Part shown: positions 1-8,193 of the stretch, one piece after another
Layout: each line of letters begins with the position of its first letter
Numbering within the stretch: the first letter of the stretch is position 1
Assembly: GCF_031180885.1 (NCBI RefSeq)
Contig: NZ_JAPSLK010000020.1
Location: forward strand, 54,451-118,450
DNA from: Saccharothrix sp.
Lineage (GTDB): Bacteria > Actinomycetota > Actinomycetes > Mycobacteriales > Pseudonocardiaceae
Direction of reading: 5' to 3'
DNA length: 64,000 nucleotides
The notes under the pieces: generated by a model
Databases searched by the model: none
The model's input: the letters and a program-made list of their open reading frames with translations, nothing else
What the model was told of the DNA's origin: nothing
Program-made: the position numbers and the translations under genes

Positions 1-923
1 ACGGCCAGCCGCACGGTGCCGCGCAGCCGCTCCTCCAGCGCGGACAGCCGGTACCAGGTGTCCTGGGCCTGCTGGAGCTTCGGCGCGTCCGCCGCGACCA
101 GGTCCTCCAGCTCGTTCTGCTGGAACTGGGCCTGCTGCAGCGACTGCTCGACCTCGGCGCGCCGGGCGCGGGCCTTGGCCTCGTCCTGCTCCTCGCGGGC
201 CAGCGCCTCGCGCTGGGTGACCAGGTCGTCGGCCAGCAGCCGCATCCGGGCGTCGCGCAGCTCGGACTGCACGACCTGGGCGCGGCGGGCGATCTCGGCC
301 TGCTTGCCCAGCGGCTTGAGCTGGCGGCGCAGCTCGGCGGTGAGGTCGGTGAGGCGGGTCAGGTTGGCCTGCATCGCCTCCAGCTTCCGCAGCGCCTTCT
401 CCTTGCGCTTGCGGTGCTTGAGGACGCCCGCGGCCTCCTCGACGAACGCCCGGCGCTCCTCGGGCTTGGACTCCAGGATCGCGGCGAGCTGGCCCTGGCC
501 GACGATGACGTGCATCTCGCGGCCGATGCCGGAGTCCGACAGCAGTTCCTGGATGTCCATCAGCCGGCACGAGTTGCCGTTGATCTCGTACTCGGTGGCG
601 CCCTCGCGGAACATCCGGCGGGTGATCGACACCTCGGTGTACTCGATCGGCAGCATGCCGTCGGAGTTGTCGATGGTCAGCGTGACCTCGGCGCGGCCAA
701 GCGGCGCGCGGCCGGAGGTGCCGGCGAAGATGACGTCCTCCATCTTGCCGCCGCGCAGGTCCTTCGCGCCCTGCGTGCCCATCACCCAGCGCAGCGCGTC
801 GAGCACGTTCGACTTGCCGGACCCGTTGGGACCGACGACGCACGTGATGCCCGGCTCGAAGCGCAGCGTGGTAGCCGAGGCGAAGGACTTGAAGCCCTTC
901 AGCGTCAGGCTCTTGAGGTGCAC
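1..923 (-). CDS. smc: Chromosome segregation ATPase SMC (N-terminal part, cut by window edge)
   Basis: SMC condenses and segregates chromosomes as a dimeric ABC-type ATPase with ScpA/ScpB. The visible part (about 307 residues) starts at a GTG giving [14 protein letters not shown], the standard SMC opening. The Walker A motif GPNGSGKS is at residues 31-38. A Q-loop/signature context follows ([14 protein letters not shown], about residues 135-150), then the start of a charged coiled coil rich in Lys, Arg, Glu and Gln. The coiled coil, hinge and C-terminal ATPase half lie beyond position 1. Acylphosphatase and SMC are also near neighbours in mycobacteria, although here a sigma/anti-sigma pair is inserted between them. 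Confidence 0.96.
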   Translation of the reverse strand, partial: MHLKSLTLKGFKSFASATTLRFEPGITCVVGPNGSGKSNVLDALRWVMGTQGAKDLRGGKMEDVIFAGTSGRAPLGRAEVTLTIDNSDGMLPIEYTEVSITRRMFREGATEYEINGNSCRLMDIQELLSDSGIGREMHVIVGQGQLAAILESKPEERRAFVEEAAGVLKHRKRKEKALRKLEAMQANLTRLTDLTAELRRQLKPLGKQAEIARRAQVVQSELRDARMRLLADDLVTQREALAREEQDEAKARARRAEVEQSLQQAQFQQNELEDLVAADAPKLQQAQDTWYRLSALEERLRGTVRLA

Positions 924-986
924 GCCGGGCAGAGTACCCGTGCGGTCGCACGCCCAGACGCCTGCCACGCCGGCCAACGGCCCTGT

Positions 987-1625
987 TCAGGGCTTCACGG
1001 ACACCAGGACCTGCCTGTCCACGACGACTTCGAGGCGTTCGATCTGGCCCACGGAGAAGGACGTGGACCCCGGGATGCGGGCGTCCTCGGGGTGGTCGGT
1101 GCCCCACCAGCCGCCGATCTCGGTGCGGCCCGAGCGGTCGTGGACGACCAGCATGCACCTCTTGCCCTTGGGCGCGTTCTGGACCGTCAGCCACATCTCG
1201 GTGCCCCACTGCTTGGCCACCAGGTCGGCGGTGGCCGAGACACCGGTCCCGCTGTCGGCGGCGCTCAGGCGGATCGGCTCGGGGTCGCGCGGCGCGAACA
1301 CCAGCACACCCACCGCGACCAGCGCGATGACCAGCGCCCCGGCGCCCGCCAGGACGAGGTTGCGGCGCTTCGCGGGCGGCTCGGGCGCCGGCTCGGCGAC
1401 CGGCGGCAGCGGCAGCAGCTCCGGGGCGGGCGCCGGGTCGTCGAACGGCACGTCCAGGTACTCCACGTCGACCTGCGCGAGCAGGCCGGGCAGCGGGGCC
1501 AGCCGGACCATCTCCCGGCGGCAGACCGCGCAGGTGCGCAGGTGCACCTCGAACGCCGAGCGCTCCGCCGGGTCGAGCGCGCCCAGCAGGTAGGCGCCGA
1601 GCGCGACGGTGTGCGTGCAGCTCAC
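987..1625 (-). CDS. Zinc-containing anti-sigma factor, membrane-anchored
   Basis: This is the probable cognate anti-sigma factor of the ECF sigma factor directly upstream. The GTG start overlaps the sigma stop codon in a GTGA, implying translational coupling. The N-terminus has the ZAS-type HxxxCxxC motif (His28, Cys32, Cys35, plus Cys3/His5) that holds zinc and wraps the sigma factor. A Pro-rich linker (about residues 60-86) leads to one transmembrane helix (about 90-110). The roughly 100-residue outer domain resembles the C-terminal domain of RskA/RslA-type anti-sigma factors. The order sigma, then anti-sigma with a single TM helix, is typical of SigL/RslA and SigK/RskA pairs. The inducing signal is not visible. 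Confidence 0.85.
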   Translation of the reverse strand: MSCTHTVALGAYLLGALDPAERSAFEVHLRTCAVCRREMVRLAPLPGLLAQVDVEYLDVPFDDPAPAPELLPLPPVAEPAPEPPAKRRNLVLAGAGALVIALVAVGVLVFAPRDPEPIRLSAADSGTGVSATADLVAKQWGTEMWLTVQNAPKGKRCMLVVHDRSGRTEIGGWWGTDHPEDARIPGSTSFSVGQIERLEVVVDRQVLVSVKP

Positions 1626-2128
1626 GACTCGGTCACCCCCCGTTCCTCCAACGCGTCGCGCAGCGCCCGCAGGGCGTAGAAGCAGCGCGACTTCACCGTC
1701 CCCGGCGGGACGCCGAGGACCGCCGCGGCCTCCTTGACCGTGCGGCGGCGGTAGTAAAGCTCGACCACCACGGCCCGGTGGTCGTGGCTGAGCGCCCGCA
1801 GCGCCTCCGCGACCTGCCAGCTCTGCAGCACGTGGTCCACCTGGTCGGCGACCGGCGGCAGGTCGGCGGGCTCGATCGGCACCTCGGAGTTGCGCCCGCT
1901 GCGCTTGCGGAAACCGGAGATGACCAGGTTGCGCGCGACCGTGTAGAGCCAGGGGCCGGCGTCGTCCGGGGTCAGCTCGTCGGCGTGCTTCCACGCCCGC
2001 AGCAGGGTCTCCTGGACGACGTCCTCGGCCTGCTGGTGGTCGCCGCCGACCAGGCGCAGGACGTAGCCGTGCAGCGGGCCGCGCCACCGGCCGTAAAGCT
2101 GCCTGACCACCTCTTCGCCTCGGTCCAC
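1622..2128 (-). CDS. ECF (sigma-70 family) RNA polymerase sigma factor, SigL/SigK-like
   Basis: A 168-residue extracytoplasmic-function sigma factor. Region 2 (about residues 10-75) contains the typical AEDVVQETLLRAWKHAD and WLYTVARNLVIS segments that bind the -10 element and core polymerase. Region 4 (about 105-160) contains a helix-turn-helix around TVKEAAAVLGVPPGTVKSR for the -35 element. The start is the GTG at 2128. A TGAAC-N17-CGTA promoter lies just upstream, so the gene is probably autoregulated and translated from a very short leader. The zinc anti-sigma factor follows with a 4-bp overlap. The closest named relatives by motif and layout are SigL-type factors, but the exact group is an inference. 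Confidence 0.9.
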   Translation of the reverse strand: MDRGEEVVRQLYGRWRGPLHGYVLRLVGGDHQQAEDVVQETLLRAWKHADELTPDDAGPWLYTVARNLVISGFRKRSGRNSEVPIEPADLPPVADQVDHVLQSWQVAEALRALSHDHRAVVVELYYRRRTVKEAAAVLGVPPGTVKSRCFYALRALRDALEERGVTES

Positions 2129-2137
2129 ATCGCTTTA

Positions 2138-2164
2138 CTACGCCATCGGACCCTTATGCGTTCA
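2138..2164 (-). promoter_or_regulatory. Putative ECF-type autoregulated promoter
   Basis: Reading leftward, a -35 like TGAAC (2164-2160) and a -10 like CGTAG (2142-2138) are separated by 17 nt. This is the common ECF promoter pattern, and it lies 10 nt upstream of the sigma factor GTG. The TGA of the -35 is also the stop codon of the acylphosphatase gene. Confidence 0.6.
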
Positions 2165-2458
2165 ACGCTCGACGAAACCGGTCAAGCCGCCGCGCGGCTC
2201 GGACCAGCGCTCCACGACCGAGTCCACTCGACCGGGGGTACGACCGGAACGGAGCGCGTCCAGGAGGCCCTCGCACGCCTCCTTGGGGCCTTCCGCGTTG
2301 ACCTCGACCCGACCGTCCCGCAGGTTCGAGGCGCTGCCGACCAGGCCCAGCTCAAGAGCCCTGGCGCGGGTCCACCAGCGGAAGCCGACGCCCTGCACGT
2401 GCCCGCGGACCCATGCGGTGAGCCGAACGGTGTTCTCTGCACCAGCCACATCGGCCAT
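2162..2458 (-). CDS. acyP: Acylphosphatase
   Basis: A small (98-residue) enzyme that hydrolyses carboxyl-phosphate bonds. The family signature [11 protein letters not shown] is at residues 19-29, and the catalytic Arg27 and Asn45 (SNLRDG) are both present. Length and beta-alpha-beta spacing match the family. It precedes the sigma/anti-sigma pair in the same orientation. In M. tuberculosis an acylphosphatase gene also lies beside smc. Its stop codon contributes to the promoter of the next gene. Confidence 0.93.
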   Translation of the reverse strand: MADVAGAENTVRLTAWVRGHVQGVGFRWWTRARALELGLVGSASNLRDGRVEVNAEGPKEACEGLLDALRSGRTPGRVDSVVERWSEPRGGLTGFVER

Positions 2459-2495
2459 CCTGACATTTCACCCTTTAGTGGTACGGTGCGCGACC

Positions 2496-3215
2496 GTGAG
2501 TGCGCGGCGCGGTAACCGATCCGTGATGGGCGGACTGGTCGGGCTGCTGCTGGGGGCCGCCGGCGCTACCGGCGTGGCCTTCGCAAGCCCCGAACAGCTC
2601 GCCCCGTTCGTGGCGCCCAGCTCAACACAGGCGGCCGAGGGCGACAACCGGGGCGTCGGTGGGGTGGGCGGCGTCGGCGTGCCCGTGCGGACCGGTGAGC
2701 GGCCCGTGTCGCCACGGCCCACCACGACCACCGCCGAGACCACCACGACGACCACAGAGACCACGACCTCCACCACCGAGGCGCCGACGACGACCACCGA
2801 GCCGACGACGCAGCCGCCCGCCACGACCACCACCAAGCCGGCCCCCGTGTCGGAGGCCCAGCGGGTCGTGGAGCTGGTGAACGAGGCCCGCGCCGCGGCC
2901 GGCTGCCCCGCTCTGAAGGTGGACGAGCGGATCGTCAAGACCGCCCAGGCGCACAGCACCGACATGGCAACCCGGAACTACTTCTCGCACGACACCCCGG
3001 AGGGCGTCGACTTCGCCGAGCGCATGCGCGCGGCGGGCTACCCGAACCCGGGCGGCGAGAACATCGCGCAGGGCTACCGCACGCCCGAGGCGGTCATGAA
3101 GGGCTGGATGAACTCCGAGGGCCACCGCCGCAACATCCTGAACTGCGGTTTCACCGCGATCGGCGTGGGCCTGGACACCCGCGGTTACTACTGGACCCAG
3201 AACTTCGGCTGGTAA
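2496..3215 (+). CDS. Secreted CAP-domain (SCP/PR-1-like) protein with Thr-rich linker
   Basis: A 239-residue exported protein. The GTG start is followed by basic residues (SARRGNR) and a hydrophobic stretch (about residues 13-35), giving a signal peptide or anchor. A long linker of Thr, Glu and Pro (about 65-112) follows, then a CAP domain (about 118-239). The CAP domain has AQRVVELVNEARAAAG, the histidine-containing QAHSTDMA, GENIAQGY and the GHRRNIL motif typical of bacterial YkwD-like CAP proteins. The molecular function of this subfamily is unsettled. The linker resembles a glycosylated or wall-spanning stalk. The next two genes encode proteins with a similar TM-plus-Thr-rich design, so the three may act together at the cell envelope. 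Confidence 0.85.
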   Translation: MSARRGNRSVMGGLVGLLLGAAGATGVAFASPEQLAPFVAPSSTQAAEGDNRGVGGVGGVGVPVRTGERPVSPRPTTTTAETTTTTTETTTSTTEAPTTTTEPTTQPPATTTTKPAPVSEAQRVVELVNEARAAAGCPALKVDERIVKTAQAHSTDMATRNYFSHDTPEGVDFAERMRAAGYPNPGGENIAQGYRTPEAVMKGWMNSEGHRRNILNCGFTAIGVGLDTRGYYWTQNFGW

Positions 3216-3228
3216 GAGGGAGCAACGC

Positions 3229-3717
3229 GTGACCGACGGGCTGTACGAGACCCCGGAACCCGACCGCCGCCGGCCGCGCGTGTCGCCGAACGTCCTGCTG
3301 GCCGCCTCCGGCTTGGCCGTCGCGACGATCTTCGCCACGATCGCGTCCTTGGCGGGAGCCGAGGAGGGCGCGGCCCCGGCCAAGGAGGGCCCGCGCCAGG
3401 ACGTGGTCAACCGCAGCACCCTGACCACCGTCCCCACCACGACGGCCTCGTCGGTCACCCTCACCACGACCGGCACCACGACGACGACCACCGAGACCAC
3501 GACGACGACGTCGAAGCGCACCCGGGTCACCACGGTCACCCGCCCGGACGGCACCACCACGACCACCACGGTCGAGGACACCCAGCCGCCCACGCAGACG
3601 ACCCAGCCGACCACCACCACGTCGTCGAAGCCGCCCACCACCGACCCGACGGAACCCACCACCACGCAGCCGCCCGCCACCACAACGACCACCACCCAGC
3701 CGTCCACCGGCACGTGA
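3229..3717 (+). CDS. Thr-rich single-pass membrane protein (paralogue 1)
   Basis: A 162-residue protein with no recognised enzymatic domain. It has a short cytoplasmic N-terminus rich in charged residues and one membrane segment (about residues 23-43, NVLLAASGLAVATIFATIA). A very Thr-rich extracellular tail follows (about 60-162) with runs of Thr and TTTSKRTRVTT-type segments. The GTG start has a GAGGGAG ribosome site and begins 13 nt after the CAP-protein stop, suggesting one transcript. Its membrane segment resembles that of the next gene (shared LLAA-G--VAT--AT-AS pattern), so the two are paralogues. The tail looks like a heavily O-glycosylated stalk, which is inference. Confidence 0.7.
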   Translation: MTDGLYETPEPDRRRPRVSPNVLLAASGLAVATIFATIASLAGAEEGAAPAKEGPRQDVVNRSTLTTVPTTTASSVTLTTTGTTTTTTETTTTTSKRTRVTTVTRPDGTTTTTTVEDTQPPTQTTQPTTTTSSKPPTTDPTEPTTTQPPATTTTTTQPSTGT

Positions 3718-3857
3718 CCCAAACGAGCCGGTAGCCGCTCGGTGACGCCGCGCCACACATTCGTGTGGACGACCGCCCGAACGATGAGGCCGCCGACGCG
3801 ATGAGCCGATAACTCGGACACCTGACCATCCGACCGGGTTTCCCACAGGGAGATGGT

Positions 3858-4310
3858 GTGTTCGAGGAAGATCATCACGAGTCACCGAAGCGCGGTGTCC
3901 CGGCGGTCGTGCTGCTCGCCGCCGGCGGCGCGGTCGTCGCCACGGTGATGGCCACCCTGGCCTCGATGCTGGCCACCGGCGACCCCGAACCCGAGGCCGG
4001 CCCGCCCAGGCCCCAGGCCGACGTGAAGGCCACGACCAGCACCGCGGTCCGCGTCGCCACCGGCAGCCACACCTCGACGGTGGTCATCACCGTCCCGGCC
4101 CCGGCCAAGCCCCGCGCCGACGCCCCCGCGCTCCAGCCGGCCCCGGAAGCGCCCGCGGTCGAACTCACCACGACGACCGAAGCGCCGGCCCCGACGACGT
4201 CCCAGCCGCAGAGCAACCCGCCGACGTCGTGGCCACCCAGCCCCACCGGCTCGTCGTCCGCGTCGAGCACCACCACCACCACTACGCCGACCACCACGAC
4301 AACCGGGTGA
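3858..4310 (+). CDS. Thr/Pro-rich single-pass membrane protein (paralogue 2)
   Basis: A 150-residue protein with the same plan as its neighbour: an acidic/His-containing N-terminus, a membrane segment with AVVLLAAGGAVVATVMATLASM (about residues 16-37), then a long Pro/Thr/Ala-rich tail ending in an almost pure Thr run. The start is the GTG at 3858 after a CAGGGAGA ribosome site. A 140-nt spacer separates it from paralogue 1, so it may have its own promoter. There is no catalytic motif. It is probably an envelope stalk protein co-evolving with the CAP-domain protein upstream. Confidence 0.65.
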   Translation: MFEEDHHESPKRGVPAVVLLAAGGAVVATVMATLASMLATGDPEPEAGPPRPQADVKATTSTAVRVATGSHTSTVVITVPAPAKPRADAPALQPAPEAPAVELTTTTEAPAPTTSQPQSNPPTSWPPSPTGSSSASSTTTTTTPTTTTTG

Positions 4311-4358
4311 CAGCTGCGCCCCTTTCCGGTTGGCTGGCGTCGACCGGAGGGGGATCTG

Positions 4359-5399
4359 TTGGTGGTGCGCATCCGGGGGCGAGCGCTCCCACACGGCGAA
4401 CACGTGGACCTGTGCGCGGACGGTGACCGGTGGACCGACGACCCGGTCCCCGGTGCCGAGGTGGTCGACGGGTGGCTGCTGCCGGGCCTGGTCGACGCCC
4501 ACACCCACCCCGGCACCACCGACGCGAACCAGCCGCTGGACGAGGACCTCCTGCGCGAGCACCTGCGGCAGCACGTCGACGCCGGGGTCACCGCCATCCG
4601 GTCCCCCGGCCTGGCCGGCGACCCGCCCCCGTGGTTCGGCACCGACCCCGACACCCCCAGGGCCTTCCACGCCGGCCCCTGGATCGCCCGCCACGGCCAG
4701 TTCTTCGACGACTGGGGCCGCCACGCCGACGTGCACGAACTCCCCGGACTGGCCGCCGCCCAGGCCGCCAAGAGCGGCTGGGCCAAGATCATCGCGGACT
4801 GGAGCGTGGACGACGAGCCGGTGCCCGTGGACGTGATGACCGCCGTCGTCGCGGCCGTGCACGCCGTGGGCGGCCGGGTCGCCGTGCACACCCAGCACGC
4901 GGCCGGCAGCGCGGCGGCGGTGGCGGCGGGCGTCGACTCCATCGAGCACGGCATGTGGCTGTCCCCGGACCTGCTCGACCGGATGGCCGCCCAGGGCACC
5001 GCCCTCACCCCGACCCTGTCCGGCTTCGAACGCGCCCTGCCGGACGTGGCGGCCAAGCCGGACGGCCCCCGCAAGGACTGGTTCGTGGGCGGCGTCCACG
5101 CACTCCGGAGCTTGGTGACCGCCGCGTCCGAGGCGGGTGTGCGCATCCTCGCCGGCACCGACGCGGTCCCGCACCACCGCCGCGCGGTCCTGGACGAGAT
5201 CCACGCCCTGTCCGCCCGCATCGGCCCGCACGAGGCCCTGGCGGCCGCCTCCTGGCACGCCCGCGCCTTCCTGGGCCTGCCGGGGTTGGAGCCGGGCGCA
5301 CCGGCGGACGCGGTCGTCTACGCCGAGGACCCGAGACTGGACCTGGACCAGTTGGCCCACCCGGTCGCCGTCATCCTGCGCGGCCGGAGGGTTCGCTAG
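4359..5399 (+). CDS. Metal-dependent amidohydrolase (imidazolonepropionase-like superfamily)
   Basis: A 346-residue cytosolic TIM-barrel hydrolase. The metal-binding HTH motif is at His48 and His50 (VDAHTHPG). A lysine suited to carbamylation lies in the GWAKIIADWS segment, later histidines lie in VAVHTQHAA and SIEHGMW, and the catalytic Asp is in ILAGTDAV, so the active-site set is complete. Substrate is not evident. The start is TTG 4359 or the adjacent GTG 4362, both behind a GGAGGGG site at 4346-4352. The 3' end overlaps the convergent MFS gene by 29 bp. Confidence 0.82.
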   Translation: MVVRIRGRALPHGEHVDLCADGDRWTDDPVPGAEVVDGWLLPGLVDAHTHPGTTDANQPLDEDLLREHLRQHVDAGVTAIRSPGLAGDPPPWFGTDPDTPRAFHAGPWIARHGQFFDDWGRHADVHELPGLAAAQAAKSGWAKIIADWSVDDEPVPVDVMTAVVAAVHAVGGRVAVHTQHAAGSAAAVAAGVDSIEHGMWLSPDLLDRMAAQGTALTPTLSGFERALPDVAAKPDGPRKDWFVGGVHALRSLVTAASEAGVRILAGTDAVPHHRRAVLDEIHALSARIGPHEALAAASWHARAFLGLPGLEPGAPADAVVYAEDPRLDLDQLAHPVAVILRGRRVR

Positions 5400-6645
5400 G
5401 CCGCAACGCGTAGAAGGCGGCAGCGGCCGTGCCGACGCACAGCGCGACCGCACTCCACGCCAGCGAAGCGTGCACGCCCACGGCCGCCCCCAGCAGCCCG
5501 ACCGTGAACCCGCTCCCCGCCCGCAACCCGCCCGACGACATCCCGTAGACGCCCAACACCCGCCCGCGATCCGCCGGCGGGCTGAGCAACTGCACCACCG
5601 TCTGCGTGATCGACATCGACGCCAGGTGCGCCACCCCGCCGACCAGCAGCAACACCACCGCCAACGGGTAACTCCCGGTCAGCGCGAACCCGAGGCTCGT
5701 CACCCCGTAGATCCCGGTCGCCACCACCGCCGTCCGCACGGTCGGCCGCATCCGGGTCGTGGCCTCAAGCAGCACACCGCCCAGCACCCCGCCCGCACCG
5801 TTGGCGAACAGCAGCACGCCGTACGCCAGACCGGCGTCACCGGCCCCCAGATCGGTCGCGAAGATCGGCATGGCCGACTGGAGCGAAGCGCCGACGAAGA
5901 ACGACGCCAGGCCCGCCACAGCGATCATCGCCACCAGCGTCCGGTTCGAGCCCACCTCGCGCAGCACCCGCAGCGACTCCAGCACACCCACGCGCGGACG
6001 GGCGTCGTGATCACGCGTGTGGCCGGTGAACTTGGTGCGGAACAGGAACAGGGTCAACGGCAGGTAGAACGCGATGTTGGCGAAGATGCCCGCGGTCGGC
6101 CCCAGCCCCAGCAACAACGCCGACCCGACGACCGGGCCGAACAGGACGCCCAGGCTGCGGAACGTGGCGTTGAGCCGGACCGCGCTGGGCAGTTCGTCCG
6201 GGCCGACGAAGTCGTGCAGCATCAACTGCTCGCCCGGCCCCCACAACGCGCCCGCGATGCCGTGCAGCACCAGCAGGACGCCCGCGTGCCACACCTGGAG
6301 CGCGTCGGTGAGGAACAAGATCCCCCACGCCGCCGACACTGCCATGAACAGCACCTGCGCGGCCTGGATGACCCGGCGGCAGTCGTAGCGGTCGGCCAGC
6401 GCGCCGAACCACACCGACAGCAGCAGGAACGGCAGCCAGTGGCTGATCACCGCGAACCCGGCCAGGGCCGGCGACTGGAACTTCTCCCACAGCACCCAGT
6501 ACGTGATGACGTGCTCGATGTTGTCGGCCATCATGGCCAGCCCGGCGCCGAACAGGTACGGCCGGCAGTCCCGGTTGCGCAGCGCGGCGAACCGGCGTGG
6601 CGGTGCCGGCACGTGCGTCGGTACACCACAGGCCGCGCACATCAT
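5371..6645 (-). CDS. MFS transporter (efflux type)
   Basis: A 424-residue integral membrane protein with about 12 hydrophobic segments. It has the MFS motif A variant between TM2 and TM3 (WFGALADRYDCRRV, about residues 78-91) and a second-half counterpart. The type resembles MFS_3/enterobactin-exporter-like permeases of actinomycetes. The N-terminus begins with a Cys-containing stretch (MMCAACGVP), and an internal start cannot be excluded. It is convergent with the amidohydrolase and divergent from the methyltransferase. The substrate is unknown. Confidence 0.85.
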   Translation of the reverse strand: MMCAACGVPTHVPAPPRRFAALRNRDCRPYLFGAGLAMMADNIEHVITYWVLWEKFQSPALAGFAVISHWLPFLLLSVWFGALADRYDCRRVIQAAQVLFMAVSAAWGILFLTDALQVWHAGVLLVLHGIAGALWGPGEQLMLHDFVGPDELPSAVRLNATFRSLGVLFGPVVGSALLLGLGPTAGIFANIAFYLPLTLFLFRTKFTGHTRDHDARPRVGVLESLRVLREVGSNRTLVAMIAVAGLASFFVGASLQSAMPIFATDLGAGDAGLAYGVLLFANGAGGVLGGVLLEATTRMRPTVRTAVVATGIYGVTSLGFALTGSYPLAVVLLLVGGVAHLASMSITQTVVQLLSPPADRGRVLGVYGMSSGGLRAGSGFTVGLLGAAVGVHASLAWSAVALCVGTAAAAFYALRPSEPSGRAG

Positions 6646-6824
6646 CGTCCTCCCGGAACTCGTCCCCCGGAGGGCACGCTAGGCAGGCGCGCCCGGCGGC
6701 ACCTAGGACGTGAGCGAACACGCGGCGCGGATCACACCGGTTCCGCGACGTTCCAGCGACGGTGAAACGCGGTCGCCGGGGCGGCGGGGCGGCGGATCGG
6801 CGAGTCGGCGGTAGCGTCCGGCGG

Positions 6825-7664
6825 ATGACCGTGCCGGTGGACCCGACCAACGCAGACCAGCTGACCGCCTGGGACGGCGACCAGGGCGCCTTCTGGGCCG
6901 ACCACGCCGACCGCTTCGACGGCGGCGCCGCCCGCTACCACGAACGGCTGCTCGACGCGGCCCGCATCGGACCCGCCGACCGCGTCCTCGACATCGGTTG
7001 CGGCACCGGGAAGTCCACCCGCGACGCCGCGCGGCGGGCGGCGCACGCGCTCGGCGTGGACCTGTCGTCGCGGATGATCGAGGAGGCCCGGCGGCGGGCG
7101 GACCGGGAGGGGGTCGCCAACGTCGCGTTCGAACAGGCCGACGCGCAGGTGCACCCGTTCCCGGAGGCCGCGTTCGACGTCGTCATCAGCCGGCACGGGG
7201 TGATGTTCTTCGGCGACCCGGACAAGGCGTTCGCCAACATCGCGAGCGCGTTGCGGCCCGGCGGCCGGATGACGCTGCTGACATGGCAACCGTTGGCGCG
7301 CAACGAGTTCGCGTCCACGTTCCGCTCGCTGTTCGCGGCCGGCAAGCCCATGCCCGAGCCGCCGCCCAACGCGCCGCACCTGTTCTCGCTCAGCGACCCG
7401 GACCGCGTCCGCGCCCTGCTGACCGGCGCGGGCATGACGGACGTGGAGCTGCACGCGGTCAGCGAACCGGTGTGGCTGGGCGACGACGTGGAGGACGCGC
7501 TGGCGTTCATCACCGCCCGTCAGGCGAGTCAACTGGCCGAACTGGACGACGAGACCAAGGACCGGGTCATCCAGGCCGCGCGGGAGGACATGGCCCGGCA
7601 CCTGGACGAGCACGGGGTGCGCTACTCGTCCGCCGCGTGGATCATCCAGGCCACCAAGTCCTGA
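6825..7664 (+). CDS. Class I SAM-dependent methyltransferase
   Basis: A 279-residue UbiE/Methyltransf_11-type enzyme. Motif I (VLDIGCGTGKSTR) starts near residue 54. The acidic loop GVDLSSRMIE follows, then the post-I FEQADAQVHPFPEAAFDVVISRH region and a RPGGRMTLLTW motif III. The N-terminal AFWADHADRFDGG resembles actinobacterial small-molecule methyltransferases. The ATG 6825 was chosen because it begins the family-like N-terminus after a CGGCGGA region. The acceptor is unknown. It sits between the MFS exporter and the resistance-like acetyltransferase. Confidence 0.85.
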   Translation: MTVPVDPTNADQLTAWDGDQGAFWADHADRFDGGAARYHERLLDAARIGPADRVLDIGCGTGKSTRDAARRAAHALGVDLSSRMIEEARRRADREGVANVAFEQADAQVHPFPEAAFDVVISRHGVMFFGDPDKAFANIASALRPGGRMTLLTWQPLARNEFASTFRSLFAAGKPMPEPPPNAPHLFSLSDPDRVRALLTGAGMTDVELHAVSEPVWLGDDVEDALAFITARQASQLAELDDETKDRVIQAAREDMARHLDEHGVRYSSAAWIIQATKS

Positions 7665-7665
7665 G

Positions 7666-8193
7666 TCACCAGACGTCCCCTTCTCGCCAGTCACACACGA
7701 TGTCGCCGTCGAGGTCCAGCGGCACCGCGACGGGCATGACGTACACGCCGCCGTCGTCGTCCTCGGTGCGCACGACCCCGCTCGGGGCGAGCACCGAGGA
7801 CGGCCCGCGCCACAGCACCCATCCGCGGGCCGTGTAGAAGTCCAGCGCGTCCTCGCTCGCGCTCAACGCACCGAGGTCGTAGGCGTGGCGGATCACCCGT
7901 TCCAGCGCGGTCATCAGGGCCGCGCCGTGGCCTTGCCGCCGCCGGTCCTGCCGCACCGCAACGGCCTCGACGTACCCGGCCCGCAACGCCCGACCGCCGT
8001 GGAGCAACCGCCGCTGAACCACGGATCCGTGCCCGACGAGGTCGTCGCCCTCCCACGCGAAAGCGTGAACGCCGCCGAGGGCGTGCTCCCAGTCGTGGTC
8101 GGAGAAGTCGCCGTCGAAAGCGTCGTCGCACAGCGCCCGTGCGGCCTTGAGCAGGTCGACGTCCACGTCGGACGTGTGCAGCGTCGTGATCAC
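7666..8193 (-). CDS. Aminoglycoside 2'-N-acetyltransferase, AAC(2')-I family
   Basis: A GNAT-fold enzyme of 175 residues, matching the usual AAC(2') length of about 180. It carries family-specific segments known from mycobacterial and Providencia AAC(2') enzymes: FDGDFSDHDWEHALGGVHA (about 26-44), the acetyl-CoA loop VRQDRRRQGHG (80-90), GPSSVLAPSGVVRT (130-143) and the C-terminal CDWREGDVW. The expected reaction is acetyl-CoA-dependent N-acetylation of the 2'-amino group of aminoglycosides such as gentamicin or tobramycin. Chromosomal copies in mycobacteria have modest resistance effects. The GTG start overlaps the TetR stop codon in a GTGA, so expression is coupled to that regulator. Confidence 0.88.
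   Translation of the reverse strand: MITTLHTSDVDVDLLKAARALCDDAFDGDFSDHDWEHALGGVHAFAWEGDDLVGHGSVVQRRLLHGGRALRAGYVEAVAVRQDRRRQGHGAALMTALERVIRHAYDLGALSASEDALDFYTARGWVLWRGPSSVLAPSGVVRTEDDDGGVYVMPVAVPLDLDGDIVCDWREGDVW

Noticed and set aside
16..1593. Long open frame on the plus strand across smc and the anti-sigma gene
   Set aside because: It is the antisense shadow of two clear minus-strand genes; its protein is Ser/Arg-rich with no domain.
3419..3714. Val/Trp-rich minus-strand frames opposite the Thr-rich genes
   Set aside because: They are complements of Thr codons (ACC/ACG) and have no independent support.
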